Source: Tissierellia bacterium (GTDB taxonomy: Bacteria; Bacillota; Clostridia; Tissierellales; Peptoniphilaceae). Taken from it: 64,000 nt of DNA. Below, one piece after another: positions 45,145 to 54,883 of the stretch (position 1 is the first letter of the stretch; each line of letters begins with the position of its first letter). The stretch spans positions 1 through 64,000 of the forward strand of contig JAAYFJ010000039.1 of assembly GCA_012728295.1 (NCBI GenBank), given 5' to 3'. The notes beneath the pieces were generated by a model, which ran no database searches, was not told the DNA's origin, and was given only the letters and a program-made list of their open reading frames with translations. A program made the translations under genes and the position numbers.

Positions 45145-45750
45145 CTATTTTATTACTCCTTCTAGTAAAATTTTCCAGTCTACATTCGCCTTTAACCAAA
45201 GTTCATTTTCACTTCTAGTCAGACCATAAGAATACGCTGGATCAGCTCTAAATTCCACCTGTTTTAGCTCATATTCACCAATATCCAGCTTTTCTCTTTG
45301 CCACAAAGAACAAAGTGTATTGGGATCATCGTAGATATTTTCACCTTTACCCTTAAACATTTGCTCCTGCGTTTCTGATGTTCCATTTAATTTTAAGAAA
45401 AGTCCATTTATTTCTTCCATGTCCATTTGGCTATAACAAAACTTTTGATTATTCTCACATAGCATTACTAATGGTTTGTCATCCCTTATATGACCTAAGG
45501 TAGCCATTAACTCTAATACGACCTGTCTTAATCCCATGGGAGCAGTGGCTACTTCTGCCATATGATAGCTAGAAATACAAAATTCAGTCCAATGCATAAT
45601 TTGTACGAAGAATACCCAGCCATTGTTTAGGCTAGAAGCCATTTTGTCTTTCTCTTCCAATGTCATAAAGTCATTGTGGATTACTACTCCAAGGGTTGGA
45701 CCACCCCATCCATGGCTTTTCTTTCCTATTAGATAAAATATAGGTCTCAT
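45145..45750 (-). CDS. Unknown protein coupled to parB
   Basis: A 201-residue soluble protein I do not recognise. It has many Trp, Met and Cys residues and no signal peptide or membrane helix. The ATG overlaps the parB stop as TAATG, with GGAGC 7 bases upstream, so it is the third gene of the parA-parB operon, and the DUF4446 gene follows after 8 bases. The position suggests a role linked to chromosome segregation or the membrane (inference). Confidence 0.7.
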   Translation of the reverse strand: MRPIFYLIGKKSHGWGGPTLGVVIHNDFMTLEEKDKMASSLNNGWVFFVQIMHWTEFCISSYHMAEVATAPMGLRQVVLELMATLGHIRDDKPLVMLCENNQKFCYSQMDMEEINGLFLKLNGTSETQEQMFKGKGENIYDDPNTLCSLWQREKLDIGEYELKQVEFRADPAYSYGLTRSENELWLKANVDWKILLEGVIK

Positions 45751-46598
45751 TATATTTGCTCCTTAAAAAATGTAATGATCCGCTCTAAATCTTCGTTGCC
45801 ATAATAATCAATTTCTAAATGTCCCTTGTTTTTTCCAGGAACGATTCTTACCTTACTACCTATTATACCCATAAGTTCGTTCTCTAGAGCCTCAAAATAT
45901 ATAGACTCTTGACTTTTTTTTGGTCTAGGCATTATCTTATCGGTTTTTCTGACAGTAAGATTTCCATCTATTATTTTTACTGCAGCTTCATATTGTTTAT
46001 CTGTCGGCAAACTCAATAGCTGCTTCCCATGGCTAATAGACAGTTTTCCAGCTTCCACAAAGTCAACCACCCTAGGATCTAAACGTAATAATCTCATAGT
46101 ATTACCTATATATCCTCGACTTTTGCCAATAACTTGCCCAAGTTCCTCTTGAGTTATCCCATAATTCTCTATTACAGAAGTATATGCTCTAGCTTCCTCA
46201 ATCGGATTTAAATCTTCGCGCTGAACATTCTCTATCAGCGCTATTTGTGCCTGTTGTTTATCGTCTATTTTCCGCAGAATCACAGGAACATTCTCTAGTC
46301 CGGCAATTTTCGCAGCTCTAAGTCGTCTTTCTCCAGCAATAAGCTCGTATTTTTTTCCTTTTTTTGTAACGATAAGCGGTTGCAAGACTCCGAACTCCGA
46401 TATTGACGCTGCCAGCTCTCCTAAAGCTTCTTCGTTAAATGTTGATCTAGGCTGATAAGGGTTTGCTGTAATTTCTGAAATTGGCAAGTTAACTAACTCT
46501 TCAGCAATAGATTTCGGCCTTAATAGAGCTTGTGCTTGTGATTTATCCTGTATTAGCTCGTTTATTCCTCTACCTAATCCTCTTTTGTTGGTTTTCAT
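45750..46598 (-). CDS. parB: Chromosome-partitioning protein ParB (Spo0J)
   Basis: A CTP-dependent DNA clamp that loads at parS. GLGRGINEL near 7, ITANPYQPR near 44-52, and the CTP-binding GERRLRAAKIAGL (about 88-100) with ENVQREDLNPIEEA, a helix-turn-helix (about 130-165) and a C-terminal dimer domain are visible. The open frame continues to 46628 through a parS-like palindrome, but GGAG 7 bases before the ATG at 46598 supports that start (282 residues). Confidence 0.97.
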   Translation of the reverse strand: MKTNKRGLGRGINELIQDKSQAQALLRPKSIAEELVNLPISEITANPYQPRSTFNEEALGELAASISEFGVLQPLIVTKKGKKYELIAGERRLRAAKIAGLENVPVILRKIDDKQQAQIALIENVQREDLNPIEEARAYTSVIENYGITQEELGQVIGKSRGYIGNTMRLLRLDPRVVDFVEAGKLSISHGKQLLSLPTDKQYEAAVKIIDGNLTVRKTDKIMPRPKKSQESIYFEALENELMGIIGSKVRIVPGKNKGHLEIDYYGNEDLERIITFFKEQI

Positions 46599-46611
46599 AT
46601 TATCACTCCAG

Positions 46612-46627
46612 TGCTCCACGTGGAGCA
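46612..46627. other. parS-like site between parA and parB
   Basis: TGCTCCACGTGGAGCA is a perfect 16-base palindrome. It keeps the CACGTG core of the bacterial parS consensus and most flanking positions. It lies at the parA stop, 13 bases upstream of the parB start. Confidence 0.85.
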
Positions 46628-47431
46628 TTAAACATTAAAAAGACCAAAGAATCTCTTGCCTTTAATCGATTCACCTTGTCTTTTCAGGAATTCTTGTGAC
46701 AATTTCTTATATGCTTGTGCGCCTTTACTCAATCTGTCGTAATTATATATGCTCTGTCCAAATGATGGCGCTTCTGCAAGTCTAACATTCCTTGGAACCA
46801 TAGTTTCATATAGTTTTTCTTTAAAAAAACCTCTAACTTCTTCAATTACCTGTATTGCTAAATTATTTCTCATGTCGACCATTGTCATAATAACGCCATC
46901 AATGTCTAAGTCATTGTTGTGATTAGCTTTTACTAATTCAATTGTATTAAACAAATGGCTAACACCTTCAAGAGCGTAGTACTCGCTTTGAATTGGTATT
47001 AGTACGCTATTGGCAGCTACTAACGATAGTATGCTCAAAAATCCTAGGGAAGGGGGGCAATCTATAAAGATATAGTCATACTCTTCAGACACTTTGCTTA
47101 GTCTGTCTTTTAATATCTGTTCCCAATTACGTTCTCTTGCTAGCATTACTTCTAGTCCAACTAAGTTAGGATCAGCTGGCAAAAGACTTAAGGTATTATC
47201 TATAGAGATTATTGTTTCGCTAATGTCAAGATTGTTTGCTATAACATCGTATAGGGTATTTTCAAAATTTTCGGAATTCACTCCCATTCCAGAGGTAGCA
47301 TTGCCTTGGGGGTCCATATCAATTAATAGTACCTTTCTGCCTAGGCGAGCAACGCCTGCTGAAAGGTTAATAGCCGTTGTGGTTTTTCCTACGCCACCTT
47401 TTTGATTAAAGAGGGCAAATGTTTTGGCCAT
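46628..47431 (-). CDS. parA: Chromosome-partitioning ATPase ParA (Soj)
   Basis: A 267-residue deviant-Walker ATPase. KGGVGKTTTAINL (residues 10-22) is the Walker A, and LLIDMDPQGNATSG and IFIDCPPSLG are the following switch and Walker B regions. It drives origin segregation and regulates DnaA in Bacilli. An extended -10 promoter and a second parS-like site lie upstream. Confidence 0.97.
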   Translation of the reverse strand: MAKTFALFNQKGGVGKTTTAINLSAGVARLGRKVLLIDMDPQGNATSGMGVNSENFENTLYDVIANNLDISETIISIDNTLSLLPADPNLVGLEVMLARERNWEQILKDRLSKVSEEYDYIFIDCPPSLGFLSILSLVAANSVLIPIQSEYYALEGVSHLFNTIELVKANHNNDLDIDGVIMTMVDMRNNLAIQVIEEVRGFFKEKLYETMVPRNVRLAEAPSFGQSIYNYDRLSKGAQAYKKLSQEFLKRQGESIKGKRFFGLFNV

Positions 47432-47453
47432 ATTACCATCCTTTCTTTTTTAT

Positions 47454-47462
47454 ATCATACCA
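47454..47462 (-). promoter_or_regulatory. Extended -10 promoter of parA
   Basis: TGGTATGAT on the minus strand (47462-47454), 22 bases before the parA start. No clear -35. The parS-like site at 47490-47505 ends about 28 bases upstream, so bound ParB could affect this promoter. Confidence 0.5.
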
Positions 47463-47489
47463 AAGAACAGGAAAAAAAGATATACTTAA

Positions 47490-47505
47490 CGCTCCACGTG
47501 GAGCA
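47490..47505. other. parS-like site upstream of parA
   Basis: CGCTCCACGTGGAGCA differs from the parA-parB site by one outer base, keeping a 14-base perfect palindrome. Confidence 0.82.
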
Positions 47506-47639
47506 TACTTTATATATTATTAAATATATAAAATTTTTCACTAATTACATATGCTTTCTTTACCATATTTTTACCTTTTTTAAACCAGTACATTAGAGTT
47601 TAGAGAATAGGGAATTAGTTAAATTATTATAATACAGTT

Positions 47640-47960
47640 GGCCGTTCCACAGTTATCCCCAACACTATCCACAGCCTTTTCTTCGATTCAATAACTTCTG
47701 TGGATATCTTTGTGGATATGTGTTGATGCCAAGATTATATTCTTTTATATTTTATTGTATTTATTAAATACATTGACATCGGGGAAATATGGCCATTTTA
47801 ACAGCTTACACGGTTTTAGAATAGCTAAAACTGTAATTTTATTATACTCTCTGTCGTAATATTGTATTATTTAAAAACTGCAAATCTCTATGTTTATCCA
47901 CGTTATCCACAGCCATTGTTTAAATCGCATCATTATCAACTGTGTTCTGTGGATATCTTT
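47640..47960. other. DnaA-box cluster between rsmG and parA
   Basis: An exact TTATCCACA lies at 47903-47911. One-mismatch copies lie at 47653-47661, 47665-47673, 47699-47707 (minus), 47711-47719 (minus), 47894-47902 and 47948-47956 (minus). The region has no reading frame with a ribosome site. Several boxes come in pairs a few bases apart, as at replication origins or DnaA-controlled promoters. Confidence 0.65.
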
Positions 47961-48060
47961 GCCGTATTATTTTGCCTTGCTTTGTATATTTTTTGTACCG
48001 TATATTTTGCCTTCTGAAAGGTTTTAAGAAAAATCTAGTACTATTTCATTCTGAAAAGTT

Positions 48061-48095
48061 TAAACCTTTCGTACGTTGATTTTACGAAAGGTTTA
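48061..48095 (-). terminator. Hairpin after rsmG
   Basis: TAAACCTTTCGTA (48061-48073) pairs with TACGAAAGGTTTA (48083-48095), a 13-base stem 24 bases beyond the rsmG stop. It probably ends the mnmE-mnmG-rsmG transcript. Confidence 0.7.
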
Positions 48096-48118
48096 CTTAA
48101 TTGGTCTATTATATTTTA

Positions 48119-48826
48119 TTATAGGGGTTTTGTTCTAGGCTTTCCGCCACCCCTTGGATATTTACTATGGGTTTTCTCTACTTTCTTTATTATCAGCAAT
48201 TGTGGTTGCCAATCTAGATGGGGGATATTTATCGTCTCTTTTCGTACATATTTTCCCCCTAAAATTTTTATTGCCTTCTCAGCTTGCTCCAATTCTTCTT
48301 CTGCGGCAGATCCTTTCATTGCTATAAAAAATCCACCAACCTTTACAAAAGGTATGCAATATTCAGCCAGGGTAGGAAGAGGAGCCACTGCTCTGGATAT
48401 TACCATATCAAACTTCTCTCGAAATTCACTTTTCCTTGCCATTTCTTCTGCTCTACCGTGAACAGCTTCAATATCTTTAAGCTTTAGCTCAGATATTACT
48501 TCTTGAAGAAATTTAATTCTCTTATTTAAGCTGTCCGCCAATACCATTTTCCATTCTGGTTTCATGATTTTTAGTGGTATGCCAGGAAAACCTCCACCTG
48601 TTCCCATATCTAATACACTTGAGGTCGTTTCCAATTCTTTTAATAACAGGGGAGAGATGCTATCTAGAAAGTGCTTTATCTCCATATCTTTTTCTTCAGT
48701 TAGTGACGTGATATTAAATTTCTCATTCCATTCTAATATCATATCTCTATATGATTCAAATTCTTTTTCTTGAGTGGGGGAGAGTTCTATGTCCCAAAGC
48801 TCGAGACCTTCTTTAAGCCATTTCAT
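48119..48826 (-). CDS. rsmG: 16S rRNA (guanine527-N7)-methyltransferase
   Basis: GidB, 235 residues. [20 protein letters not shown], split as FNITSLTEE and KHFLDS, precedes the SAM-binding [13 protein letters not shown] (about 71-83) and [13 protein letters not shown] (about 145-157). AAGGAG precedes the ATG, which overlaps mnmG by 14 bases. Confidence 0.97.
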   Translation of the reverse strand: MKWLKEGLELWDIELSPTQEKEFESYRDMILEWNEKFNITSLTEEKDMEIKHFLDSISPLLLKELETTSSVLDMGTGGGFPGIPLKIMKPEWKMVLADSLNKRIKFLQEVISELKLKDIEAVHGRAEEMARKSEFREKFDMVISRAVAPLPTLAEYCIPFVKVGGFFIAMKGSAAEEELEQAEKAIKILGGKYVRKETINIPHLDWQPQLLIIKKVEKTHSKYPRGGGKPRTKPL

Positions 48827-50723
48827 TAAATTTTCTCCTTCTTCTCATTTCTAGATATATCAATAGTACATTAATATCTGCAGGGGAGACGCCTGAAATC
48901 CTTGACGCCTGCCCCACCGATTGGGGTTTAATCTGCTTAAGCTTTGCTCTGGCCTCTGTGCTTAAACCTTGTACATCATCATAATCAAATTCTAACTCTA
49001 ATGGTTGACTCTCTAGTTTTCTGAACTTATCTATTTGCTGTTGTTGCTTTTGTATATATCCTTCATATTTAATCTGTATTTCTACTTGCTCCCAAACTTC
49101 TTTTTTCAAAACAGGTCTTTCTATATCCAGTGGAGCTAAGGATAAATAGTTCAATTCAGATCTGCGGAGCAACTCTGCCATTGTAACAGCTGTTTTAATC
49201 GGTGCAGAATTTAATCCTTCAAGAACTGAATTGGTGGCTTCTGTCGGTGTTAATACTATGTTTTGTAGTCTCTTTAATTCAGAATCCACATTTTCTTTTT
49301 TATGATAGAAGTGATCATATCTGTTTTTTTGTACTAATCCCACTTCATAGCCTAAGTCTGTAAGTCGTAAATCTGCGTTGTCCTGACGAAGTGTTAGTCT
49401 ATATTCACTTCTTGCCGTCATCATTCTATAGGGTTCATCAGTAAATTTTGTCACCAAATCATCTATTAACACTCCAATATATGCCTGTGACCTATCTAAT
49501 ATTAAAGGTTCTTTACCTTCTATCTTCAGCACAGCATTAATTCCCGCTATTATTCCCTGAGCAGCAGCCTCTTCATAGCCAGAAGATCCATTAATTTGCC
49601 CTGCAAAAAATAATCCATTCCACTTTTGATGTTCTAGTGAGTTTTTTAATGTGGTAGCATCAATGGCGTCGTATTCTATGGCATATGCAGATCTCATGAA
49701 TCTTACGTTTTCCAAGCCTTCAATGTTCTTATATATTTCCATCTGCACTTCTTCCGGCAAAGAACTTGATACGCCTTGTACATACATCTCTTTGGTGCTT
49801 GCACCTTCAGGTTCAATAAATACCTGATGATTGTCTCTATCGGGGAATCTGACGATTTTATCTTCGATAGATGGGCAATATCTCGGTCCTACACCTTCAA
49901 TGTCTCCTAAATATAATGCAGACCTGTGAATGTTTTCCCTTATTATCTCATGTGCTTTGGGAGTAGTATATGTTAGGTAACAGGGAATTTGCGGTCTATC
50001 CAAAATTTTTTCAGAGTTTAAAAATGAAAAGGGGACTACTGTTTCATCACCTTCTTGTAATTCCATGTTCTCATAATTAATATAATCCTTATGAATCCTT
50101 GCAGGTGTGCCTGTCTTCATTCTTCTAAGGCCAATACCCATATCTGTTAAACTGCTGGATAATTCTTCAGCAGGTCTCATATTATCTGGCCCTGAAGAAT
50201 AATTTAATTCCCCCATAAAAATTCTTCCACGAAGATATGTTCCAGTGCAAACGATTACAGCTTTTGCTCTATAAATTGCTCCTGTTGCTGTTGCTACCCC
50301 TGTAACTATATCGCCTTCATATAATAGGGAAACCACCTCTCCTTGGCGCAAAGTTAAATTTGGCTCATTTTCCAATACCGTTTTCATGGCTTCATGATAT
50401 TCTCGCTTATCTGCTTGCACCCTTAAGGAATGAACGGCAGGCCCCTTTGAAGTATTCAGCATACGGCTTTGCAAATATGTCTTATCTATATTCAAAGCCA
50501 TTTCACCACCTAAGGCGTCAACTTCTCGCACTAAATGGCCCTTTCCCGTACCTCCTATATTAGGATTACACGAAAGAGCTACTATGCTATCTAATTGCAT
50601 GGTCATTAGCAGGGTATCATGTCCCATTCTAGCTGCAGCTAGCGCAGCTTCAGTTCCAGCATGACCTGCTCCCACCACTATAATTTCATAGGATTTACCC
50701 TCGTAGGGTTTAATATTACTCAT
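48813..50723 (-). CDS. mnmG: tRNA uridine-5-carboxymethylaminomethyl modification enzyme MnmG
   Basis: GidA, FAD-dependent partner of MnmE, 636 residues. The FAD loop [15 protein letters not shown] (about 16-30), [19 protein letters not shown] region and the C-terminal [10 protein letters not shown] motif are present. It follows mnmE by 11 bases and overlaps rsmG. Confidence 0.98.
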   Translation of the reverse strand: MSNIKPYEGKSYEIIVVGAGHAGTEAALAAARMGHDTLLMTMQLDSIVALSCNPNIGGTGKGHLVREVDALGGEMALNIDKTYLQSRMLNTSKGPAVHSLRVQADKREYHEAMKTVLENEPNLTLRQGEVVSLLYEGDIVTGVATATGAIYRAKAVIVCTGTYLRGRIFMGELNYSSGPDNMRPAEELSSSLTDMGIGLRRMKTGTPARIHKDYINYENMELQEGDETVVPFSFLNSEKILDRPQIPCYLTYTTPKAHEIIRENIHRSALYLGDIEGVGPRYCPSIEDKIVRFPDRDNHQVFIEPEGASTKEMYVQGVSSSLPEEVQMEIYKNIEGLENVRFMRSAYAIEYDAIDATTLKNSLEHQKWNGLFFAGQINGSSGYEEAAAQGIIAGINAVLKIEGKEPLILDRSQAYIGVLIDDLVTKFTDEPYRMMTARSEYRLTLRQDNADLRLTDLGYEVGLVQKNRYDHFYHKKENVDSELKRLQNIVLTPTEATNSVLEGLNSAPIKTAVTMAELLRRSELNYLSLAPLDIERPVLKKEVWEQVEIQIKYEGYIQKQQQQIDKFRKLESQPLELEFDYDDVQGLSTEARAKLKQIKPQSVGQASRISGVSPADINVLLIYLEMRRRRKFNEMA

Positions 50724-50734
50724 CCTTGTCCTTT

Positions 50735-52105
50735 CTATTTGCCTAAACAGAATCTTGAAAATACTTCTTCTAACACATCTTCTCCAACAGAATCCCCTAA
50801 AATACCACCTAAGGCATCATATGCTCCACGGATATCCACCTCCAGGCAATCCATGGTAACTCCCATATTTACACCTTCCAATAGTTCAACAACATGGTCT
50901 TTAGCTGTTTCCACAAGCCTTCTGTGTCTAATATTATTTAAAAGGGGAGTTTCGTGTTCAACGGGTTCCGACTGGAAAAATAATTCTAAAATTGCATCTT
51001 CCAAGGCTTCCACGCCTCGATCTTCCACCAATGCAGTCTCTACTATTAAATTGCCTTGCATTCTATTTAAGAGTTCATCACTCCAATTAGCGGCAACTTT
51101 ATCGCTTTTATTCCATAATATTATGCTTTTCCTATTAAGAGCTTCCTCTAATACCGACTCATCTTCATCGGTCCAAGGTTCTGATCGGTCAAATACAGCA
51201 AGTAATAAATCAGCTTCTTGAACCTCATCTCTGGCTCTTTGAACTCCAATTTTTTCTACTATATCCCCAGTTTCTCTAATTCCTGCTGTGTCCAGCAACC
51301 TTAAAGTAATGCCATGAACTTGGATATAGGCTTCTATTGTATCTCTAGTTGTGCCTGGAATATCCGTTACAATAGCTCGTTCCTCTCGTAAAAGCCTGTT
51401 TAATAAGGAGGATTTACCCACATTAGGCTTCCCTAATATTACAGTCTTTATTCCCTCCCTCAATAACTTACCTTTGTCATAAGATGATAAAAGTTCATCT
51501 ATATTAACAATTAAATCTTCTGCTATACTTCTTATTTCTTTCTCATTTATTCGTTCAATGTCTTCTTCTGGATAGTCAATGTCCGCTTGAATAAAAGCAA
51601 ATAATGACAAGAGTTTTTCTCTTAAGTCCATTACGGCTTCTGTCAATCGTCCTTGGAGTTGTCTTAATGACAACTCTACTCCTTTTTCAGAATGCGATTT
51701 AATAACGTCTATTACAGCTTCCGCTTGAGTTAAGTCTAGTCTTCCGTTTAAAAATGCGCGCTTAGTAAATTCACCAGGCTCTGCAGGTCTGGCACCTGAT
51801 CTTAATACGGTAGATAGTACTCTAGTTACCACTTTTATGCCTCCATGGCAATGTATCTCCACCATATCTTCTCTAGTATATGTGTGAGGCGCTTTCATAA
51901 ATACACATAAGACCTCATCTAATAGAAGGTCTCCCTCGTAAAAATGACCATATTGTAATACTCTATGATCCTGATCTCCCATTGGCTTGCCATTTGGTTT
52001 TTTAAAATGTCTATTAGCAATCTCTAACGCTTTTTTTCCACTTAAACGCACTATGGCGATTCCACCTTCTCCTAAAGCAGTGGATATTGCAGCAATAGTT
52101 CCCAT
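50735..52105 (-). CDS. mnmE: tRNA modification GTPase MnmE
   Basis: TrmE/ThdF, 456 residues. The N-terminal tetrahydrofolate-binding domain begins [20 protein letters not shown], split as MGTIAAIST and GEGGIAIVR; the G domain has [12 protein letters not shown] (near 224), DIPGTTRD and NKSD; the protein ends in FCLGK with the catalytic Cys. AGGAGG lies before the ATG at 52105; an open frame extends 14 codons upstream without a site. Confidence 0.98.
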   Translation of the reverse strand: MGTIAAISTALGEGGIAIVRLSGKKALEIANRHFKKPNGKPMGDQDHRVLQYGHFYEGDLLLDEVLCVFMKAPHTYTREDMVEIHCHGGIKVVTRVLSTVLRSGARPAEPGEFTKRAFLNGRLDLTQAEAVIDVIKSHSEKGVELSLRQLQGRLTEAVMDLREKLLSLFAFIQADIDYPEEDIERINEKEIRSIAEDLIVNIDELLSSYDKGKLLREGIKTVILGKPNVGKSSLLNRLLREERAIVTDIPGTTRDTIEAYIQVHGITLRLLDTAGIRETGDIVEKIGVQRARDEVQEADLLLAVFDRSEPWTDEDESVLEEALNRKSIILWNKSDKVAANWSDELLNRMQGNLIVETALVEDRGVEALEDAILELFFQSEPVEHETPLLNNIRHRRLVETAKDHVVELLEGVNMGVTMDCLEVDIRGAYDALGGILGDSVGEDVLEEVFSRFCLGK

Positions 52106-52203
52106 AGAAACCTCCTCTCCAAAAGTGAATAGTATTGATGTAATCACTATTATATCATTATAGTTGTAATAAGGAAAAAGGAATATTTCTTAGTCTAATT
52201 ACT

Positions 52204-52812
52204 TTAACAGACTAGGGCAAATTGCTTTCTATAGCTTAGCGGAGTTTCTCCAGTATGCTTTTTAAAAGTTGTAGAAAAATGCGTTTGACTGTTATAGCCG
52301 ACTTCTTCTGCAATAATATCCATGGATTTAGAGGACTGGGTCAATAATATTTTTGCCTTTTCAACTCTTTTTTCATTTACGTATTCACAAAATCTTATAC
52401 CTGTGTATTTTTTATATTGTTTACATAAATAGTTTTTACTAAGATGAACATGCTTTGCCAGGATATTGAGATTCAAATCCTCATTTAAATGGTCATCAAT
52501 ATACGCCATGACTCTTTCAATTTCGCTAATGTTGTGCCCATATTCTTTTTGTAAAGCCCTGTGGTAATTTATTATAACGGATATATAATCTCTGCTAGTG
52601 ATTAATAATGAACGATTCTTTTCATATATTGGCTTAAATTTAGTTTTAGTCATACTTCGAAGATGAGTATAAATAATGGCGTTTAAATCTGTAATAAATA
52701 CCAATTTCTCTTTTGGTTCCATTGTCCCCAATGTTGCAGAAAACTCTCTTCTCAACCGTGATTCATCATGATTCTTAATAATATAAAGTAATTCCATTTC
52801 ACTTTGGTTCAT
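52204..52812 (-). CDS. AraC-family transcriptional regulator
   Basis: A 202-residue regulator. A short N-terminal region (about 1-95) precedes two helix-turn-helix motifs (about 110-198; NILAKHVHLSKNYLCKQY and IAEEVGYNSQTHFS). It is divergent from the flavodoxin gene, whose promoter has a good -10 but no -35, suggesting it activates that operon (inference). Confidence 0.88.
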   Translation of the reverse strand: MNQSEMELLYIIKNHDESRLRREFSATLGTMEPKEKLVFITDLNAIIYTHLRSMTKTKFKPIYEKNRSLLITSRDYISVIINYHRALQKEYGHNISEIERVMAYIDDHLNEDLNLNILAKHVHLSKNYLCKQYKKYTGIRFCEYVNEKRVEKAKILLTQSSKSMDIIAEEVGYNSQTHFSTTFKKHTGETPLSYRKQFALVC

Positions 52813-52885
52813 ATGCCTCTCCTTATTGAGTTAGATTATTAAAAACTTCGTTTCTATATTTAAAAATCCCTGTATTTATATATAG

Positions 52886-52917
52886 TATAATATCATTGAT
52901 AGTATTTATCAATGATA
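52886..52917 (+). promoter_or_regulatory. Flavodoxin promoter with perfect inverted repeat
   Basis: TATAAT (52886-52891) is overlapped at its end by an inverted repeat: TATCATTGATA (52891-52901), a 5-base spacer and TATCAATGATA (52907-52917). The AGGAGGG ribosome site begins at once after it. It could be an operator at the transcription start or a leader hairpin. Confidence 0.6.
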
Positions 52918-52929
52918 AGGAGGGTATTA

Positions 52930-53340
52930 ATGAAAAAAGTTTTTGTAATCTATTGGAGTGGAACAGGCAATACTGAAATTATGGCTAAAGCTGTAGCTGA
53001 AGGTGTTGGCGATGGAGCAGTTTTAAAGTCAGTTGATTCTGCCTCAGTTGAAGATGTGGCTTCTTGCGATGCTCTTGCGCTAGGTTGTCCTTCAATGGGT
53101 GATGAAGTGCTAGAGGAAGAAGTTATGGAACCTTTTGTAGAGTCCATTAAAGATGTAGTAAAAGGAAAAAATGTGGCTTTATTCGGTTCATATGGCTGGG
53201 GTAATGGCCAATGGATGAGAGATTGGCAAGAGAGAATGGAAGGCTATGGAGCTAATGTAGATGAACCTGTGATAGCCATGGGCGCTCCAAACGACTATCT
53301 AGAAGGCCAGCTTAGAGATCTTGGTGCCGGCTTAGCATAA
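52930..53340 (+). CDS. Flavodoxin
   Basis: A 136-residue FMN protein. The phosphate loop SGTGNTEIMA (about 10-19), GCPSMGDE (about 53-60) and GSYGWGNGQWM (about 85-95) are standard. AAGGAGGG lies 6 bases before the ATG at 52930. Its stop overlaps the DUF3793 start as TAATG. Confidence 0.95.
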   Translation: MKKVFVIYWSGTGNTEIMAKAVAEGVGDGAVLKSVDSASVEDVASCDALALGCPSMGDEVLEEEVMEPFVESIKDVVKGKNVALFGSYGWGNGQWMRDWQERMEGYGANVDEPVIAMGAPNDYLEGQLRDLGAGLA

Positions 53341-53942
53341 TGAATAAATTAGTACAGACCATGCAAGATTTCTCCGATGATGAATTTCTTTTATATATAT
53401 TGAGTTCTCGTTTAGCGCCTGTTTTTGAAGGGTTGAGGCCATCTTGCCTATTTTGCTTGCGAAATACAGGAAGAGGTCTGTACTCTAGTTGGAAGAGGAA
53501 TGAGACTAATATATTATCCTCACTTCCTTTTAACTCTTATATATTAAAAGATGATGGCACCTCTATACACATACTTATTTACTCTCGTGACGAGCTTGCC
53601 AAATATATTGATAAACCAGGTATCTCTACTCTGTTGAAAAATTATGGATATGATGATGGTGGTTTAGATTCTCATTTGAATTGGCTAAAACACAGATTTA
53701 AAGAAGGATGTCCTCATGAAAATGGGGTCTTTCTCGGTTATCCACTTCCTGATGTTATCTCTTTCATAAATAATAAGCGACCATGCTTAATTACGGGGTA
53801 TTGGAAAGTCTATTGCCATAAGCAGGATGCTGAGCAGCAATTTGCAGCTTTCGACCGAGCTAAAGAAAAGGTTATCTCTCATATTATAAACGGCGCACCG
53901 ATACATCAAGTATTTGATAAAATGTGTTTTACAGGTTTATAA
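53340..53942 (+). CDS. DUF3793 family protein
   Basis: A 200-residue soluble protein. Family-like features are an N-terminal half with APVFEGLRPSCLF (about 27-39), YSRDELAKYI (about 80-89) and a C-terminal HENGVFLGYPLPDV, CLITGYWKVY stretch. DUF3793 genes often sit beside flavodoxins in Clostridia; the function is unknown. Cotranscribed with the flavodoxin by overlap, and closed by a strong terminator. Confidence 0.85.
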   Translation: MNKLVQTMQDFSDDEFLLYILSSRLAPVFEGLRPSCLFCLRNTGRGLYSSWKRNETNILSSLPFNSYILKDDGTSIHILIYSRDELAKYIDKPGISTLLKNYGYDDGGLDSHLNWLKHRFKEGCPHENGVFLGYPLPDVISFINNKRPCLITGYWKVYCHKQDAEQQFAAFDRAKEKVISHIINGAPIHQVFDKMCFTGL

Positions 53943-53978
53943 AAGGAAACAGTTGCCTGGGGCAACTGTTTCCTTTTA
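53941..53978 (+). terminator. Terminator of the flavodoxin-DUF3793 operon
   Basis: AAAAGGAAACAGTTGCC pairs perfectly with GGCAACTGTTTCCTTTT around a short loop. Confidence 0.9.
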
Positions 53979-54080
53979 TATGCATACTTTAATATATTAA
54001 TGTATAATATATGCACAGTGCTATTTACCTTATGATGAGTATTTGGTATAGTATTAATATACATACTGGGAGGGATAATT

Positions 54081-54881
54081 ATGAAGGATAAATTCCGTCC
54101 TCAGAGCATTGAACTCTGGGTCGCGATATCTTGGATAATATTATTTATACTACAAGTGGTAAATGTTTCTAAAGGACTAGCTGGAAATACCATGGATAGC
54201 CTTGTGCTTACCTATGATAATCTATTAGTGCCGCACTCAATATTTTCATATCTTTGGTGGATTATGTCAGTAATTTTCGCAATCTATCTTTGGCACCAAT
54301 TTTTCCAAGATGAAGAGCTAGTTCACTATAAATTACCTTTTATACGTCCCATGGGTTTATTGTTAGCAATAATATCCATATTATGGTTAATACTGTTCCA
54401 ACTACAACTATTCTTAGTTGCTCTAATTTTTGGATTGGTAACATTGGCGCTTCTTTTCTTGATTAATTTACAGCTGCGTTCAAGGTCATTAAAGAAATTA
54501 AGCTTTATTGCATACGAACTGCCTTTTTCTATGGGATTTGGTTATGCCATGTTCCTTTGGATGGAAAATCTTTGGATACTACTGGGCACTAAGATTGATA
54601 ATTTCTCGTCTTCGCAATTATGGAGCATTATTATGCTAATTATCGGATTCGTATTATTCATGTCTATTATGATTAAATTCCACAATGCTTTTATGGGCCT
54701 AGGTTTCACCCTTGGATATCTTGGTATATTAATTCGTCATTTCGCAACTTGGAAAGCGCAATACATTGCAGTTGTTTTAGTAAATATAATTATTTGTGCT
54801 CTTTTAATATATTCCATTTTCCAAGCAGTATTATATACTAAAAGAAAAGCACGTCATATTATCGAAAGAAGGCAATATTAA
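54081..54881 (+). CDS. Tryptophan-rich multipass membrane protein of unknown function
   Basis: A 266-residue integral membrane protein with about eight hydrophobic segments, many Trp residues and a basic C-terminus. It has some resemblance in topology to TspO-like proteins but is longer, and I do not assign a family. GGGAGGG lies before the ATG. It has its own promoter region and terminators. Confidence 0.7.
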   Translation: MKDKFRPQSIELWVAISWIILFILQVVNVSKGLAGNTMDSLVLTYDNLLVPHSIFSYLWWIMSVIFAIYLWHQFFQDEELVHYKLPFIRPMGLLLAIISILWLILFQLQLFLVALIFGLVTLALLFLINLQLRSRSLKKLSFIAYELPFSMGFGYAMFLWMENLWILLGTKIDNFSSSQLWSIIMLIIGFVLFMSIMIKFHNAFMGLGFTLGYLGILIRHFATWKAQYIAVVLVNIIICALLIYSIFQAVLYTKRKARHIIERRQY

Positions 54882-54883
54882 TA

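Noticed and set aside
50661..51221. A 186-codon plus-strand open frame opposite mnmE
   Set aside because: Low-complexity Ser/Thr-rich translation typical of an antisense shadow; mnmE is certain.
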